Of a stretch of 25,950 nucleotides of DNA, positions 1 to 7,922 are shown one piece after another. This stretch comes from Flammeovirgaceae bacterium UBA5008 (GTDB lineage Bacteria; Bacteroidota; Bacteroidia; Cytophagales; Cyclobacteriaceae). The stretch is taken from NCBI GenBank assembly GCA_002398365.1, contig DGYK01000031.1:167348-193297 (forward strand), read 5' to 3'. The notes beneath the pieces were generated by a model. The model saw only the letters and a list, made by a program, of their open reading frames with translations. It made no database searches and was not told the origin of the DNA. The stretch's first letter is position 1; each line of letters starts with the position of its first letter. Both the position numbers and the translations under genes were made by a program.

Positions 1-1458
1 ATCTTTGAAATCAGGAGGGATGTTATTTTTCTTACCTAATTCCACTACCTGATTCAGCATGGCATCGCTCACCAGAAAATTTTGTTGGTAATCGCGGAAG
101 CCTTTGGCCTGAAGGTTTTTTTTATTGGCCTCTGCGTAGTTGAAGCAATACTCGCGCAATACATTCGCAAATGACAATTCATTAAAGTATTTGCTGCTGA
201 GCGTAGTATCAAGTGGTACAAAATAATCGGGCATGATACCACCGCCACCATACACGGTGCGGCCATTGAGTGTTTTGTATTTGAGTGAGTCGTTGAATTT
301 AATGCTGTCAGCGGTAAAAAATTCTCCGTGTTTGTATCGCTTGGCGATATCGCGATCGTAGTCGTCTGCATTTTCGTAGGGCTTTTGTATGGAGCGACCG
401 CTCGGTGTGTAGTAGCGTGAAATGGTCAGGCGTACTTCCGAGCCATCGTTTAAGTCAAACGGACGCTGGACTAAACCTTTACCAAAAGATCTGCGGCCTA
501 CCACCAATGCACGATCATTATCCTGCAAAGCACCACTGACAATTTCAGAAGCGGAAGCACTGCCCTCGTTTACCAACACAATCAAGTCGCCTTGCTCGAA
601 GTCGCCAACATTGGTAGCCACCGCATTTTCGTTATACCTTTTCTCTTGCCCGTTGGTGAAAACAATTTTCTCTCCGGCCGGCAAAAATTCATCGGCTACG
701 GCAATAGCCTGATCCATATATCCGCCCGGGTTGCCTTGCAGATCGAGCACGAGTTTTTTCATGCCTTCTTTGCGCAACTTGGTCATGGCTGCCTTTACTT
801 CTTCATGGGTAGTTTGTGAAAAGCGATTGACTTTGATATATCCAATTTCGGGGTCGATCATGTACGAGGCATCGACTGAGAATTGAGGAATTTTATCACG
901 AATGATGGTGAAGGTGATCGGTTCTTTTTTGTTTTTGCGCAGCACTTCAATTTTTACTTCGGTGCCTTTAGGGCCTTTGAGGTGGCGTTGTACATCGCGG
1001 TTGGTGAGGTTGACACCGGCAATGAGGGTATCGTTTACTTTGATGATTTTATCACCACTGCGCAAGCCCACTGCTTCGGAGGGGCCGCCACTGAGGGCTG
1101 CTACAACGAATAACGTGTCGTGAAAAATATTGAATTCAATACCAATGCCTTCAAAATTTCCTTTCAAATCTTCGTTGGCCGCGATGCGATCGCGTGCAGA
1201 AATGTAGGCAGAGTGCGGGTCGAGTTTGCTGAGCAGGTGAGCGATAGCATCTTCTACCAGCGCATCGGTTTTCGTTTCGTCTACATATTCTTTTTTAACG
1301 AGCGTGAGCACTTCGCGCAGTTTTTGGAGGTCTTGGTTTACTTCGCCACTGCCGCTGGATTTATTGCTAAGACCTGCCCCGATGAGTACACCGAATGCCA
1401 GACCTACACATAAAACTAACGGCAAACTGATTTGATGCTTGGAATTTTGGTTCTCCAT
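1..1458 (-). CDS. S41 family carboxyl-terminal processing peptidase (C-terminus beyond window)
   Basis: Tail-specific serine protease of the CtpA/Prc type, expected to act in the periplasm on C-termini of unfolded or regulatory proteins. Reading from the ATG at 1456-1458, 486 codons run open to the left window edge, so the C-terminus is missing, probably only a few tens of residues by comparison with the family. Residues 10-30 form a single hydrophobic anchor or signal. A PDZ domain lies at about 100-175 (FEGIGIEF, then GLRSGDKIIKVND). The catalytic part carries GSASASEI, with Ser302 the likely nucleophile, and FGKGLVQ, with Lys327; the 25-residue Ser-Lys spacing is the one known for this family. 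It stands alone in the window, divergent from the hemerythrin operon. Family assignment is firm; the physiological substrate is unknown. Confidence 0.95.
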   Translation of the reverse strand, partial: MENQNSKHQISLPLVLCVGLAFGVLIGAGLSNKSSGSGEVNQDLQKLREVLTLVKKEYVDETKTDALVEDAIAHLLSKLDPHSAYISARDRIAANEDLKGNFEGIGIEFNIFHDTLFVVAALSGGPSEAVGLRSGDKIIKVNDTLIAGVNLTNRDVQRHLKGPKGTEVKIEVLRKNKKEPITFTIIRDKIPQFSVDASYMIDPEIGYIKVNRFSQTTHEEVKAAMTKLRKEGMKKLVLDLQGNPGGYMDQAIAVADEFLPAGEKIVFTNGQEKRYNENAVATNVGDFEQGDLIVLVNEGSASASEIVSGALQDNDRALVVGRRSFGKGLVQRPFDLNDGSEVRLTISRYYTPSGRSIQKPYENADDYDRDIAKRYKHGEFFTADSIKFNDSLKYKTLNGRTVYGGGGIMPDYFVPLDTTLSSKYFNELSFANVLREYCFNYAEANKKNLQAKGFRDYQQNFLVSDAMLNQVVELGKKNNIPPDFKD

Positions 1459-1784
1459 TGAAGATTATAAAGTTTTAATAGACACTTAACGCTCGTTTCA
1501 CGCCAAGGTTATGTGCAAAAAAAGCAAATAAACGCAGGAGTCAAAAGTTCTGAAGAATTTTGCGTTGATGAACTTGCCAGTGGTGCTGGTAAGCGTGCGT
1601 CAGCGGGCAAAGGATAGAAGCGGAAAGCCAGCCTGCGTGGAAGCGAAATGGGGCTGGCTTGTAGCGAATAGCCTGGTGGCTGACAGCGTTTCGCACAGCC
1701 ATGCCCCAAAGTATTTATAAAGCAATTGTTAACGGCACATAATTTTGGCCGCTCAGGCCGTTTAATTTGTATATTTACTTTTTC
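1459..1784. other. Intergenic spacer with a GC-rich, inverted-repeat block
   Basis: This gap separates the divergent S41 protease and hemerythrin genes. The part next to the protease (1441-1500) is AT-rich, about 32% GC by count. Positions 1561-1710 are about 58% GC. That block contains a perfect 9-bp inverted repeat, AAGCCAGCC at 1625-1633 and GGCTGGCTT at 1652-1660, and a 6-bp pair GTCAGC (1599-1604) / GCTGAC (1679-1684) that would enclose it. A 66-codon open frame on the minus strand (1509-1709) is present but has no recognisable family. The block could be a dispersed intergenic repeat, a structured RNA or a decayed gene. Confidence 0.5.
1740..1747 (+). promoter_or_regulatory. Candidate -7 box for the hemerythrin operon
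   Basis: TAATTTTG matches the Bacteroidota -7 consensus TAnnTTTG exactly and lies 38 bp before the ATG at 1785. No convincing TTG is found at the expected 19-20 bp upstream, so the call rests on one element. Confidence 0.35.
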
Positions 1785-2543
1785 ATGGAAAAGGCATCGC
1801 TAAAGAATAGACGTATTTCGGATCTGGTTGAGCAAGACAACGAGGTGGCGCAGGTATTGTACTATTTTGGCATCCGGTTTTATGAGCATGCCAACCAAAC
1901 ACTGGAACAGGTGTGCCACCAGCGCGGGCTGCGCGTAGATCAGATGGAGCGTGAATTGCTCGCGCCACGCACTAATTTTCATGAGGAGGATATTCCGCTG
2001 TTTTCGTACCCTATTGATTTGATCATGGAGTATTTAAAGCACGCGCACTTTTTGTTTGTGAAGCACAAGCTGCCATACATTGGAAAGTTGGTAGAAAACT
2101 TTAAAGCCAATCATGCAGATTATTTACAAGTAGAGCGTGATTTGAAAATGCTGTATCCGCTGTTTCTGGAGGATTTTATTCATCATATCTACGAAGAAGA
2201 AGACGGCCTATTCAAATACATACGCGCGTTGCAAAATGCGGTGAAGAATCGGTATCACTCGGGCAAATTATATTATCAGATGGAGCGCTACTCGTTGCAG
2301 CGCTGCGCCATTGACCATGAGAGTCATGATGATGAGATGGAGGGTATTCGGAAAATTACGAAAGACTATCACCTGACACCCGATGCACCGCTGCACGTTA
2401 AGGTGATTTATTCGGAACTACAACAGTTTGAAAAAAGCTTGCAGGTACATGCACGCATTGAAAACGAAATTTTGTTTCCGAAGGCGATGGCGTTGGAGAA
2501 TCAAGTACGCACAATTCTGGCGGAGAAAATCAAGTTGAACTAA
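1785..2543 (+). CDS. Hemerythrin-domain (RIC/ScdA-like) protein lacking the N-terminal cysteine pair
   Basis: Cytoplasmic di-iron protein related to YtfE/ScdA, the repair-of-iron-centres family that protects or rebuilds Fe-S clusters after nitric oxide or oxidative stress. The frame is open from a TTG at 1767, but the ATG at 1785 (MEKASLKNRR) is the better start; 252 aa. Residues 11-58 resemble the ScdA_N/DUF542 domain (ISDLVEQDN, GIRFYEHANQTLEQ). Where the family usually has two adjacent cysteines after GIDF, this protein has Tyr33-Glu34. The rest is a four-helix hemerythrin domain with the expected ligands: His in KHAHFLFVKH, HHIYEEED, IDHESHDD and the final HARIENEILFP. First gene of an operon with the DUF3995-like and thioesterase genes. 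Family is confident; a function in Fe-S repair is inferred and may be altered by the cysteine loss. Confidence 0.85.
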   Translation: MEKASLKNRRISDLVEQDNEVAQVLYYFGIRFYEHANQTLEQVCHQRGLRVDQMERELLAPRTNFHEEDIPLFSYPIDLIMEYLKHAHFLFVKHKLPYIGKLVENFKANHADYLQVERDLKMLYPLFLEDFIHHIYEEEDGLFKYIRALQNAVKNRYHSGKLYYQMERYSLQRCAIDHESHDDEMEGIRKITKDYHLTPDAPLHVKVIYSELQQFEKSLQVHARIENEILFPKAMALENQVRTILAEKIKLN

Positions 2544-2544
2544 T

Positions 2545-2964
2545 ATGGGGTGGCTGGCAATTTTGAATGCCACTATTTTTCTATTGCTAGGAGCGTTGCA
2601 TTTCTATTGGGCGCTTGGCTACACATGGGCGCTGCATGTAGTGGTACCTTCAAAACCTACCGGTGAAAAAATGCTGAGCCCATCGGCTGCTGCGAGCATG
2701 GTGGTAGGACTTGGTTTGTGCATGATGGCTGTAGTTCATTTGGCAAATTCTCGCTTGTGGTTGACTGAATTTCCGCTTCCGATCAAGTATAGCACACTGG
2801 CAATAGCCATAATTTTTCTGCTTCGCACGATCGGAGATTTTAAGTGGGTGGGTTTGTTTAAAAAAATTACGACTACGCCATTTGCTAAAAATGACACGCG
2901 GTATTATGTGCCGCTCTGTTTATTTCTTTCTGCTTCTTCTTTTCTCTTATTTTTTTTGCGATGA
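2545..2964 (+). CDS. DUF3995-like four-helix membrane protein
   Basis: Small integral inner-membrane protein of 139 aa. Hydrophobic segments lie at about 3-25, 50-67, 82-95 and 118-137, which suggests four membrane helices. The pattern (ALHFYWALG near the N-terminus, MVVGLGL in helix 2, RTIGDFKWVGLFKK before helix 4, and a short positively charged stretch) is that of the DUF3995 family, whose function is not known. The ATG follows the hemerythrin stop codon after one base, and the gene's own stop overlaps the next start, so it is translationally coupled to both. Family assignment comes from pattern recognition only. Confidence 0.75.
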   Translation: MGWLAILNATIFLLLGALHFYWALGYTWALHVVVPSKPTGEKMLSPSAAASMVVGLGLCMMAVVHLANSRLWLTEFPLPIKYSTLAIAIIFLLRTIGDFKWVGLFKKITTTPFAKNDTRYYVPLCLFLSASSFLLFFLR

Positions 2965-3419
2965 GTTTAAGTCAACTACACAAACTGTGCGAAGTAGCCC
3001 GCAGCGGCAACTTTATCGAGATTGAAAAATTCTTTAATGCTTCAGCACAGTTGAAGCAAATGCACATTCGCATCGACCTATCGGATGTGAAGCAACCACA
3101 AGTTTGCATTGACGAGGTACAGGAAGTACATAAGGGCGGCATTGGAACCGAAGCGGTGAATGGTGCGGTGATTGCACTATTGGTTGATTTGGCAATTGGA
3201 CTATTGGGCATTCGCCATTATGCAGAGGGAATGACAGCCACCTCGAATTTGAATATCAATTATGTGAAGCCGCTGATGGCTACTAAAGTGGTGGTGCGCG
3301 CTGAAGAGACGGAAGTAATAGGTAAACGCATATTTGGAATTGCGCGTGTGATGAATGAGAAAGGTGAGGTGTGTGCCTATGCAACTGGTTCCCTCGCTTC
3401 GGGAATTGTGGTGGGATGA
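2961..3419 (+). CDS. PaaI/YbgC-like hotdog-fold thioesterase
   Basis: 152-aa hotdog-fold protein probably hydrolysing an acyl-CoA thioester in the cytoplasm. The central helix segment GTEAVNGAVIALLVDLAIG and the later SNLNINYVKPL strand are typical of the PaaI/DUF4442 group. The usual HGG before the helix is replaced by KGG, and the helix has VNGAV, with Asn-Gly where PaaI proteins often place catalytic residues, so substrate and even activity are open. The ATG overlaps the preceding gene's TGA (ATGA at 2961-2964). Its TGA ends at 3419, directly against the response-regulator stop at 3420; the two convergent genes have no spacer and no visible terminator between them. Confidence 0.8.
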   Translation: MSLSQLHKLCEVARSGNFIEIEKFFNASAQLKQMHIRIDLSDVKQPQVCIDEVQEVHKGGIGTEAVNGAVIALLVDLAIGLLGIRHYAEGMTATSNLNINYVKPLMATKVVVRAEETEVIGKRIFGIARVMNEKGEVCAYATGSLASGIVVG

Positions 3420-4037
3420 TTACACCAGATTATTCGCGTAAGCGTATTTGACAAGACCCACTAAGTTGGTGGCTCCGGTTTTCTTTAGAATATTTTTGCG
3501 ATGTGTTTCTACCGTGCGCTCGCTGATGAACAACACTTCAGCAATCTGGCGACTGTTGAATTCTTTGGTAATCAGTTTCAAGATTTCAATTTCACGACTG
3601 GTAAGCACTCCACGCTCTTCTTCTTCGGGCAGGTTGATGAGCAACTCCGCTACTTCATCGCTTAAGAAGCGTTTTCCTTCCATCACTTTTTGCAACGCAT
3701 CGGTCAGATTTTTGTAGGTGTCTTTTTTTAGGATGTATCCGGAGACGCCTGAACGCAGGAGTTCTTTCACCACGGCCGGATCATCGTGCATGCTGAGTAC
3801 AATAATTTTTATTTCAGGCTGTGCGATGCGAGCGGCTTTTACTAACTCTAACCCCGTGATACCGGGCATTTCATAATCGGTTATGAGTAAATCAAATTCC
3901 GTGGATTTGATATAGTCTAATGCTGCCAATCCCGATGTAGCGGTGTGGGTAACTTCAAAAGGATCGCGAATCAGATTTTTCATTCCCTCCAGCAGGATGG
4001 GATGATCATCGACCAGCAAAACGGAGTGCTTTTTCAT
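3420..4037 (-). CDS. NarL/FixJ-family response regulator
   Basis: Cytoplasmic two-component response regulator and transcription factor, 205 aa from the ATG at 4035-4037. A longer frame exists from a TTG at 4103, but MKKHSVLLVDDHP is the normal receiver beginning. The receiver domain (about 4-120) has the acidic pair Asp10-Asp11, phosphoacceptor Asp54 in LLITDYEMPG, the Ser of IIVLSMHDD and the Lys of YILKKDT. The C-terminal LuxR-type helix-turn-helix is LTSREIEILKLI followed by NSRQIAEVLFISERTVETHR. It lies 88 bp after the stop of the sensor kinase on the same strand, so the two are the expected cognate pair. A NarL-like palindrome lies in the junction. Targets are unknown; the divergent CHAT operon and its own operon are the natural candidates. 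Confidence 0.95.
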   Translation of the reverse strand: MKKHSVLLVDDHPILLEGMKNLIRDPFEVTHTATSGLAALDYIKSTEFDLLITDYEMPGITGLELVKAARIAQPEIKIIVLSMHDDPAVVKELLRSGVSGYILKKDTYKNLTDALQKVMEGKRFLSDEVAELLINLPEEEERGVLTSREIEILKLITKEFNSRQIAEVLFISERTVETHRKNILKKTGATNLVGLVKYAYANNLV

Positions 4038-4125
4038 GCGTTGTAAAATTCGATCAAATGGTGTACTTAACCAAATCACATCCGTGCTGATTTTATTCAG
4101 CAAATCAACGAAGCCAGCGTGCGAC

Positions 4126-6135
4126 TCAAAATACCGAGGCCTCGGTATTTTTCACTTCGGTAGTGGCGGTGATGCCCATCGGCACCTGGATGGTAACAGT
4201 ATTATTTTTTCTTCCGGCCACCACATCCCATTCAACAGTGCCTTTGATCAGATTCAATCGTGTTTGGATGGTACGCCAGCCGTTACTCTGAGTGCTGTTT
4301 TGAAAGGCGGCTAAGTCATAGCCCATGCCATCGTCTTCGAGGGTGATGATCACTTCTTCGGTATGGCCGGTGAATGAAAGAGTTAGTTCTGTAGCCTTAC
4401 TGTGTTTGAGAATATTAGAGATCAGCTCCTGCAAAATGCGGTACAGCGAAATTTCAACTACGTTGGAGAATCGATTGGGTACATCGTGGACGGTGAGAGA
4501 CACTTTAAGCTGTGACGCTTTGTTTACTCTTCGAATCAGCTCACGCGTGGCCGGAATCAATCCTTCTTTCACCAACACGGGTGGCATCAGGTTGAAAGCG
4601 ATGTTGCGAATTTCGGATTGAATGTCGATGAGCAGTTGTTCGGAGTTTTCGACCAGGGCCACAGTTTTTTCAGGTGCGTTGGTTCCTTTGATGGATTGAA
4701 TCGTCAAATGTAAGGCCGACACTAACTGACCCATGCCATCGTGCAAATCCGCTGCGAATCGTTTTCGTTCCTGCTCCTGCGATTCGATCACCGCATGGAT
4801 CTGCGCTTCGCGCAAGCGAACTTTTTGTTCTTGCGCGATTGCCTTTTGTTTTTGAATCACGCGGTAGCGCCACAAATAAATGATGACCAGCGTAAGCAGC
4901 AGTAATAATACCAGTCCGGCAATGATCAGGTAGTTGCGCTCGATGGCCGCTTCTTTAATGTCGTTTTCCTGGTGCAATAAAACAATTTGTTGTTTGTTCT
5001 TTTCGGTTTCGTATTTCGTTTGAAGCTCCAGAAGTTGCTTGGACTTCTGACCTTGAAAGAGCGAATCTTTGAACGTGGTATAATTCACATGTTCCTGATA
5101 GGCTTGTTGATAATTGGTTGCGTGTGCATTTACTTCGGCCAATACTTCGTGTGCCTGCATCACTTGCTCCAGTGCCTTACTGCTTTCGGCTAATGCCAAT
5201 GCTTCGTTTGCGTATCTAAGTGCTGCAGCGGATTGTCCTGATTTGCTTTCAAGGCGCGCCAACCGAGCGAGGGTGAAAGACAACTCTTTTTGGTTTTTAT
5301 ATTCTTCCTGCAATTTTTTGGCTTTCAGGAAAAATGCTTTTGCATCGTTTGGTTTTTGTAGAGCCTCGTATGCCAAGGCAGCATTTGTCCATGTAGTGGG
5401 CAAAAATTGTTTGACGTTCTGTTCTTCAAATTCTTTTCCTGCAAGGAGTGAATAATACAATGAGCTGTCGTATTGCATGAGCTTGAGATAAACGGAACCG
5501 AGATTGGCATGTGCCGCGGCAAGTCCAAAGGAGTCGTTGAGTTTTTGGTAAATCGAGCTGGCTCTTCGATAGAGACTCACCACTTGTTTGTATTCCTTTT
5601 GTGCTTTCAATACAATGCCGATGTTGGTGAGCAGCATGGCGGTTTTTCCTTCATCTTTTAGCCCTTCATAAATTTTTAAGGCTTCATAATAATTTTGCAA
5701 TGCTTTTTCGTAATCACCTTTTTCATCGTACGCGATGCCCAGCTTATTGAGTGTGTTTGCAATTTGCGTTGGGTTGCTGAGTTTACGGTAACGAATCAAA
5801 GCTTCCTGCCCATAGTTGATGGCTTCTTCATATTTACCTTGCGCCTCGTAGGTTACACCAATATTATTGTAGGCTTCTGCTTCGTAATCCGCCAGGTTTT
5901 CTTTTTTGGATAGCTCCAACGCTTCTAAACCATACATGCGGGCGGAGTCGGCATTCACAAACCGATATTCCCAGCATAGCCACAGAAGCGTCAGTGCTTT
6001 ATCTTTTCCCTGCTGCACAGCGGCTGCTGTTTTAAGGCTATCCAGATTTTTAGTTTGTGCATAACTGCGCATGGATGAGACAGCGAGCACCACAACAAGC
6101 AATATGAGCGAACAGGAGGGAGTCTGTTTTTTCAT
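4126..6135 (-). CDS. TPR-containing sensor histidine kinase (HisKA_3/NarX-like)
   Basis: Membrane sensor kinase of 669 aa with a signal peptide (about 1-26, ending SYAQ), a periplasmic array of tetratricopeptide repeats (about 45-350; GVTYEAQGKYEEAINYGQEA is a clear unit), a coiled coil at about 360-395, one transmembrane helix at about 400-420, and a cytoplasmic kinase core. The HisKA_3 dimerisation motif ERKRFAADLHDGMGQLV places the phosphorylated histidine at 465. The ATPase domain has the N box LQELISNILKH (Asn574) and the G box EDDGMGYD. This architecture is common in Bacteroidota and pairs with NarL-type regulators such as the one just downstream. The ligand of the TPR sensor is not predictable. 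The 3' end, including the stop codon, forms half of a perfect 24-bp palindrome. Confidence 0.95.
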   Translation of the reverse strand: MKKQTPSCSLILLVVVLAVSSMRSYAQTKNLDSLKTAAAVQQGKDKALTLLWLCWEYRFVNADSARMYGLEALELSKKENLADYEAEAYNNIGVTYEAQGKYEEAINYGQEALIRYRKLSNPTQIANTLNKLGIAYDEKGDYEKALQNYYEALKIYEGLKDEGKTAMLLTNIGIVLKAQKEYKQVVSLYRRASSIYQKLNDSFGLAAAHANLGSVYLKLMQYDSSLYYSLLAGKEFEEQNVKQFLPTTWTNAALAYEALQKPNDAKAFFLKAKKLQEEYKNQKELSFTLARLARLESKSGQSAAALRYANEALALAESSKALEQVMQAHEVLAEVNAHATNYQQAYQEHVNYTTFKDSLFQGQKSKQLLELQTKYETEKNKQQIVLLHQENDIKEAAIERNYLIIAGLVLLLLLTLVIIYLWRYRVIQKQKAIAQEQKVRLREAQIHAVIESQEQERKRFAADLHDGMGQLVSALHLTIQSIKGTNAPEKTVALVENSEQLLIDIQSEIRNIAFNLMPPVLVKEGLIPATRELIRRVNKASQLKVSLTVHDVPNRFSNVVEISLYRILQELISNILKHSKATELTLSFTGHTEEVIITLEDDGMGYDLAAFQNSTQSNGWRTIQTRLNLIKGTVEWDVVAGRKNNTVTIQVPMGITATTEVKNTEASVF
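4128..4151. promoter_or_regulatory. Perfect 24-bp palindrome at the kinase/regulator junction (NarL-type 7-2-7 site)
   Basis: The arms are AAAATACCGAGG and CCTCGGTATTTT, with no spacer. The core reads TACCGAG-GC-CTCGGTA, two inverted heptamers two bases apart, the geometry known for NarL-type dimers. It overlaps the last codons and stop of the kinase and lies about 100 bp before the regulator ATG. As RNA it could also form a 10-bp hairpin, but only four T residues follow, so it is a poor terminator. Confidence 0.5.
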
Positions 6136-6152
6136 GGGGAGATTACCAGGAG

Positions 6153-6170
6153 ATACCTACCTCTAGGTAT
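6153..6170. promoter_or_regulatory. NarL-type inverted repeat upstream of the sensor kinase
   Basis: ATACCTA (6153-6159) and TAGGTAT (6164-6170) form a perfect 7-bp inverted repeat with a 4-nt centre. The outer ATACC/GGTAT bases and the 18-bp overall size equal those of the palindrome at 4128-4151. It sits 18-35 bp upstream of the kinase ATG inside the divergent control region. Confidence 0.5.
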
Positions 6171-6194
6171 ATGCAAATTACCAAAATATAGGGA

Positions 6195-6225
6195 TTGATA
6201 AACCCCCGGGGCGCTTGTTCCTTTG
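6195..6225 (+). promoter_or_regulatory. Candidate promoter of the exported CHAT operon
   Basis: TTG at 6195-6197, a 20-bp spacer and TTCCTTTG at 6218-6225 (7 of 8 positions of TAnnTTTG). Transcription would begin near 6230, giving a leader of about 16 nt before the ATG at 6246. The spacer contains the palindrome CCCCGGGG (6203-6210), a possible regulator contact. Confidence 0.5.
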
Positions 6226-6245
6226 AATCATTAAACCCCATTGCC

Positions 6246-7853
6246 ATGAAGTATTTATTTTATCCCCTCCTTTTCGTTGCCTCGTTGGCTTGCGGCCAAA
6301 CGCTGGACATCGAAAAAACCTATGATGTTTCGAAAGAAGCAATGAAAGGATTCATTCACATCGTCAACACCGACCTCGAGAAGCGACAAATTGATGTGGT
6401 CTATCGGGTGCGCGCGAAGAAGAACCAATCTAAATTTATCACCTATTCTTTTGATATGGACTTTAACTTCCTCAATCAATCCGAGGAGATCGTTGATATG
6501 GAGAAAGAATTACCAACTAAATATCGCCCTAAAAAATATAGAGGAGAGGATTATTCAAAAGAAGGATTGGCGGTAGAACCCAATATGATGGGGACGCTTG
6601 TTTTGAAACGAAAGGTAACAAACTTCAACTGGAGTTGGTTTCGAGGCGGCTATTCTGTTACCACCAACGTTGCCGAAAAATTGAAGGCGAAAACAGACGA
6701 TAATAAAAAGCTTTTCTACCACGATCACATCGAAGACAATACCACCGGCACAGCCATGGTGCTTGCAGGTGAGAAAGGAAGTGCTAAAAATGGCCCCTTC
6801 AACCACATGATGAACTTCCACTTTCTGAAGTACGATGTGAATCTGACTACACTGGCAGATGTAACGCTTAATTTTGAAACACCCCAATCGGTGGTAGCAA
6901 CCTATGGCTATCCGAATACGGACGATGATCCAAAGAGTGACATGATTGTAATTTTTGCACCCACGAAAGTCAAAAACTATACTGGGCCCAAGATTTGGAA
7001 TAAAAGCCAAACGGAGTATACCTATGTGCGCGTTTCTTATGAAGGAAAATTATTGGACAAGATAAGCTTTACATCACCCAACAGTATCTGGCGTGTGGAT
7101 GATTTCGTGCTACGCGCAGATGGAGCGGTTTATTTTTATGGTCCTTCAAATGGCGAACAAGACGAGTATTTTATAAGCAGACTGGAGTCGCATGCAGAGA
7201 AGAAGAAGTGGCCTCGTTTTCAGTTGGCCAAAATCGATAAAGGCCGCGTTGAATTTGTTACCTCTACTACGATGGAGGATTTTGAAGCTAAATTAAAACC
7301 TCAGCCGAACGGAAAGAAAGGCGACTCGTATAACGGACGCAGAGTTGAATTCAACGAAACGGTCATCAGTCCCAATGGAGATTTTATTCTTGCCGGCCAA
7401 AATTATGGCATGATGCGAAATGGAAAAGGACAAGTTACCGGACGGGCATACGAAGACTTGGTCATGTTTCACTTTGATTCAAAAGGAAACTTGGTATCGC
7501 AGTATACCTTGAACAAAAAATTCAGAGGGAATGCTGCTGACGGTCAGTTTTTTGAATTCTCATCGGATGGAAAAACATTATATTGGACTTACTTTGATGT
7601 GGTTGGGACGAAGGATGTTCGAGAATTATCTTTTGTAGTAGAGAAACCATTAGGTGTACCCAAACTCGCGACCATCAATTTAACTACCGGATCATTCGAC
7701 AAGTATACAGAATATGGCAATGGAGAAAACTATGTCCACTATGGTGGAATCACCAACTACTTTAAATACAAAGATGCGAATAAGGTAGCCTACTTTGGCG
7801 AGAACAAGAAAGGAAGCTCCTTGTGGTTTGCCCGAATCAACATCGATAAATAG
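6246..7853 (+). CDS. Exported protein of unknown function
   Basis: 535 aa. An in-frame TTG exists at 6195, but it coincides with the predicted promoter, and the ATG at 6246 opens a standard signal peptide (MKYLFYPLLFVASLACGQ). The cysteine in SLACGQ is not in a good lipobox, so a soluble periplasmic or secreted protein is more likely than a lipoprotein. The mature part is rich in beta-type, aromatic segments and recurring short units such as FHFDSKGNLVSQYTL and DLVMFHFDSKG, which suggests a beta-propeller-like or repetitive beta structure. I recognise no family. It is the first gene of a rightward cluster with the laminin-G-like and CHAT genes, but a strong terminator follows it, so its level may be set separately. 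Confidence 0.7.
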   Translation: MKYLFYPLLFVASLACGQTLDIEKTYDVSKEAMKGFIHIVNTDLEKRQIDVVYRVRAKKNQSKFITYSFDMDFNFLNQSEEIVDMEKELPTKYRPKKYRGEDYSKEGLAVEPNMMGTLVLKRKVTNFNWSWFRGGYSVTTNVAEKLKAKTDDNKKLFYHDHIEDNTTGTAMVLAGEKGSAKNGPFNHMMNFHFLKYDVNLTTLADVTLNFETPQSVVATYGYPNTDDDPKSDMIVIFAPTKVKNYTGPKIWNKSQTEYTYVRVSYEGKLLDKISFTSPNSIWRVDDFVLRADGAVYFYGPSNGEQDEYFISRLESHAEKKKWPRFQLAKIDKGRVEFVTSTTMEDFEAKLKPQPNGKKGDSYNGRRVEFNETVISPNGDFILAGQNYGMMRNGKGQVTGRAYEDLVMFHFDSKGNLVSQYTLNKKFRGNAADGQFFEFSSDGKTLYWTYFDVVGTKDVRELSFVVEKPLGVPKLATINLTTGSFDKYTEYGNGENYVHYGGITNYFKYKDANKVAYFGENKKGSSLWFARINIDK

Positions 7854-7867
7854 AATTTTTCAAAGCG

Positions 7868-7904
7868 AAAATGGAGCGGCTTATCACTGCTCCATTTTTT
7901 CTTT
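7868..7904 (+). terminator. Rho-independent terminator after the unknown exported protein
   Basis: A 10-bp perfect stem, AAAATGGAGC (7868-7877) with GCTCCATTTT (7889-7898), an 11-nt loop, and a T-rich tail TTTTTTCTTT. It separates the 6246 gene from the next two genes, which must rely on read-through or their own promoter. Confidence 0.85.
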
Positions 7905-7922
7905 AACTGAAAATACCCGGCT

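Noticed and set aside
422..1413. Several plus-strand open frames across the first kilobase
   Set aside because: They are antisense to the S41 protease, whose continuous frame, motifs and catalytic spacing are unambiguous.
1509..1709. 66-codon minus-strand open frame in the GC-rich spacer
   Set aside because: No family resemblance, Pro/Leu/Ser-rich composition as expected from an antisense or repeat sequence, and it overlaps the inverted repeats. It is more likely an accident of the GC-rich block.
4038..4103. TTG start giving a 227-aa response regulator
   Set aside because: The added 22 residues do not belong to the receiver fold, and the ATG at 4037 opens the standard receiver sequence.
4128..4151. 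Intrinsic terminator between kinase and regulator
   Set aside because: The palindrome has no spacer and only four T residues on either side; the hairpin would also cut the regulator off from its kinase. A protein-binding site fits better.
6195..6245. Upstream TTG start for the unknown exported protein
   Set aside because: It adds 17 residues before a perfect signal peptide and lies inside the predicted promoter, upstream of the expected transcription start.
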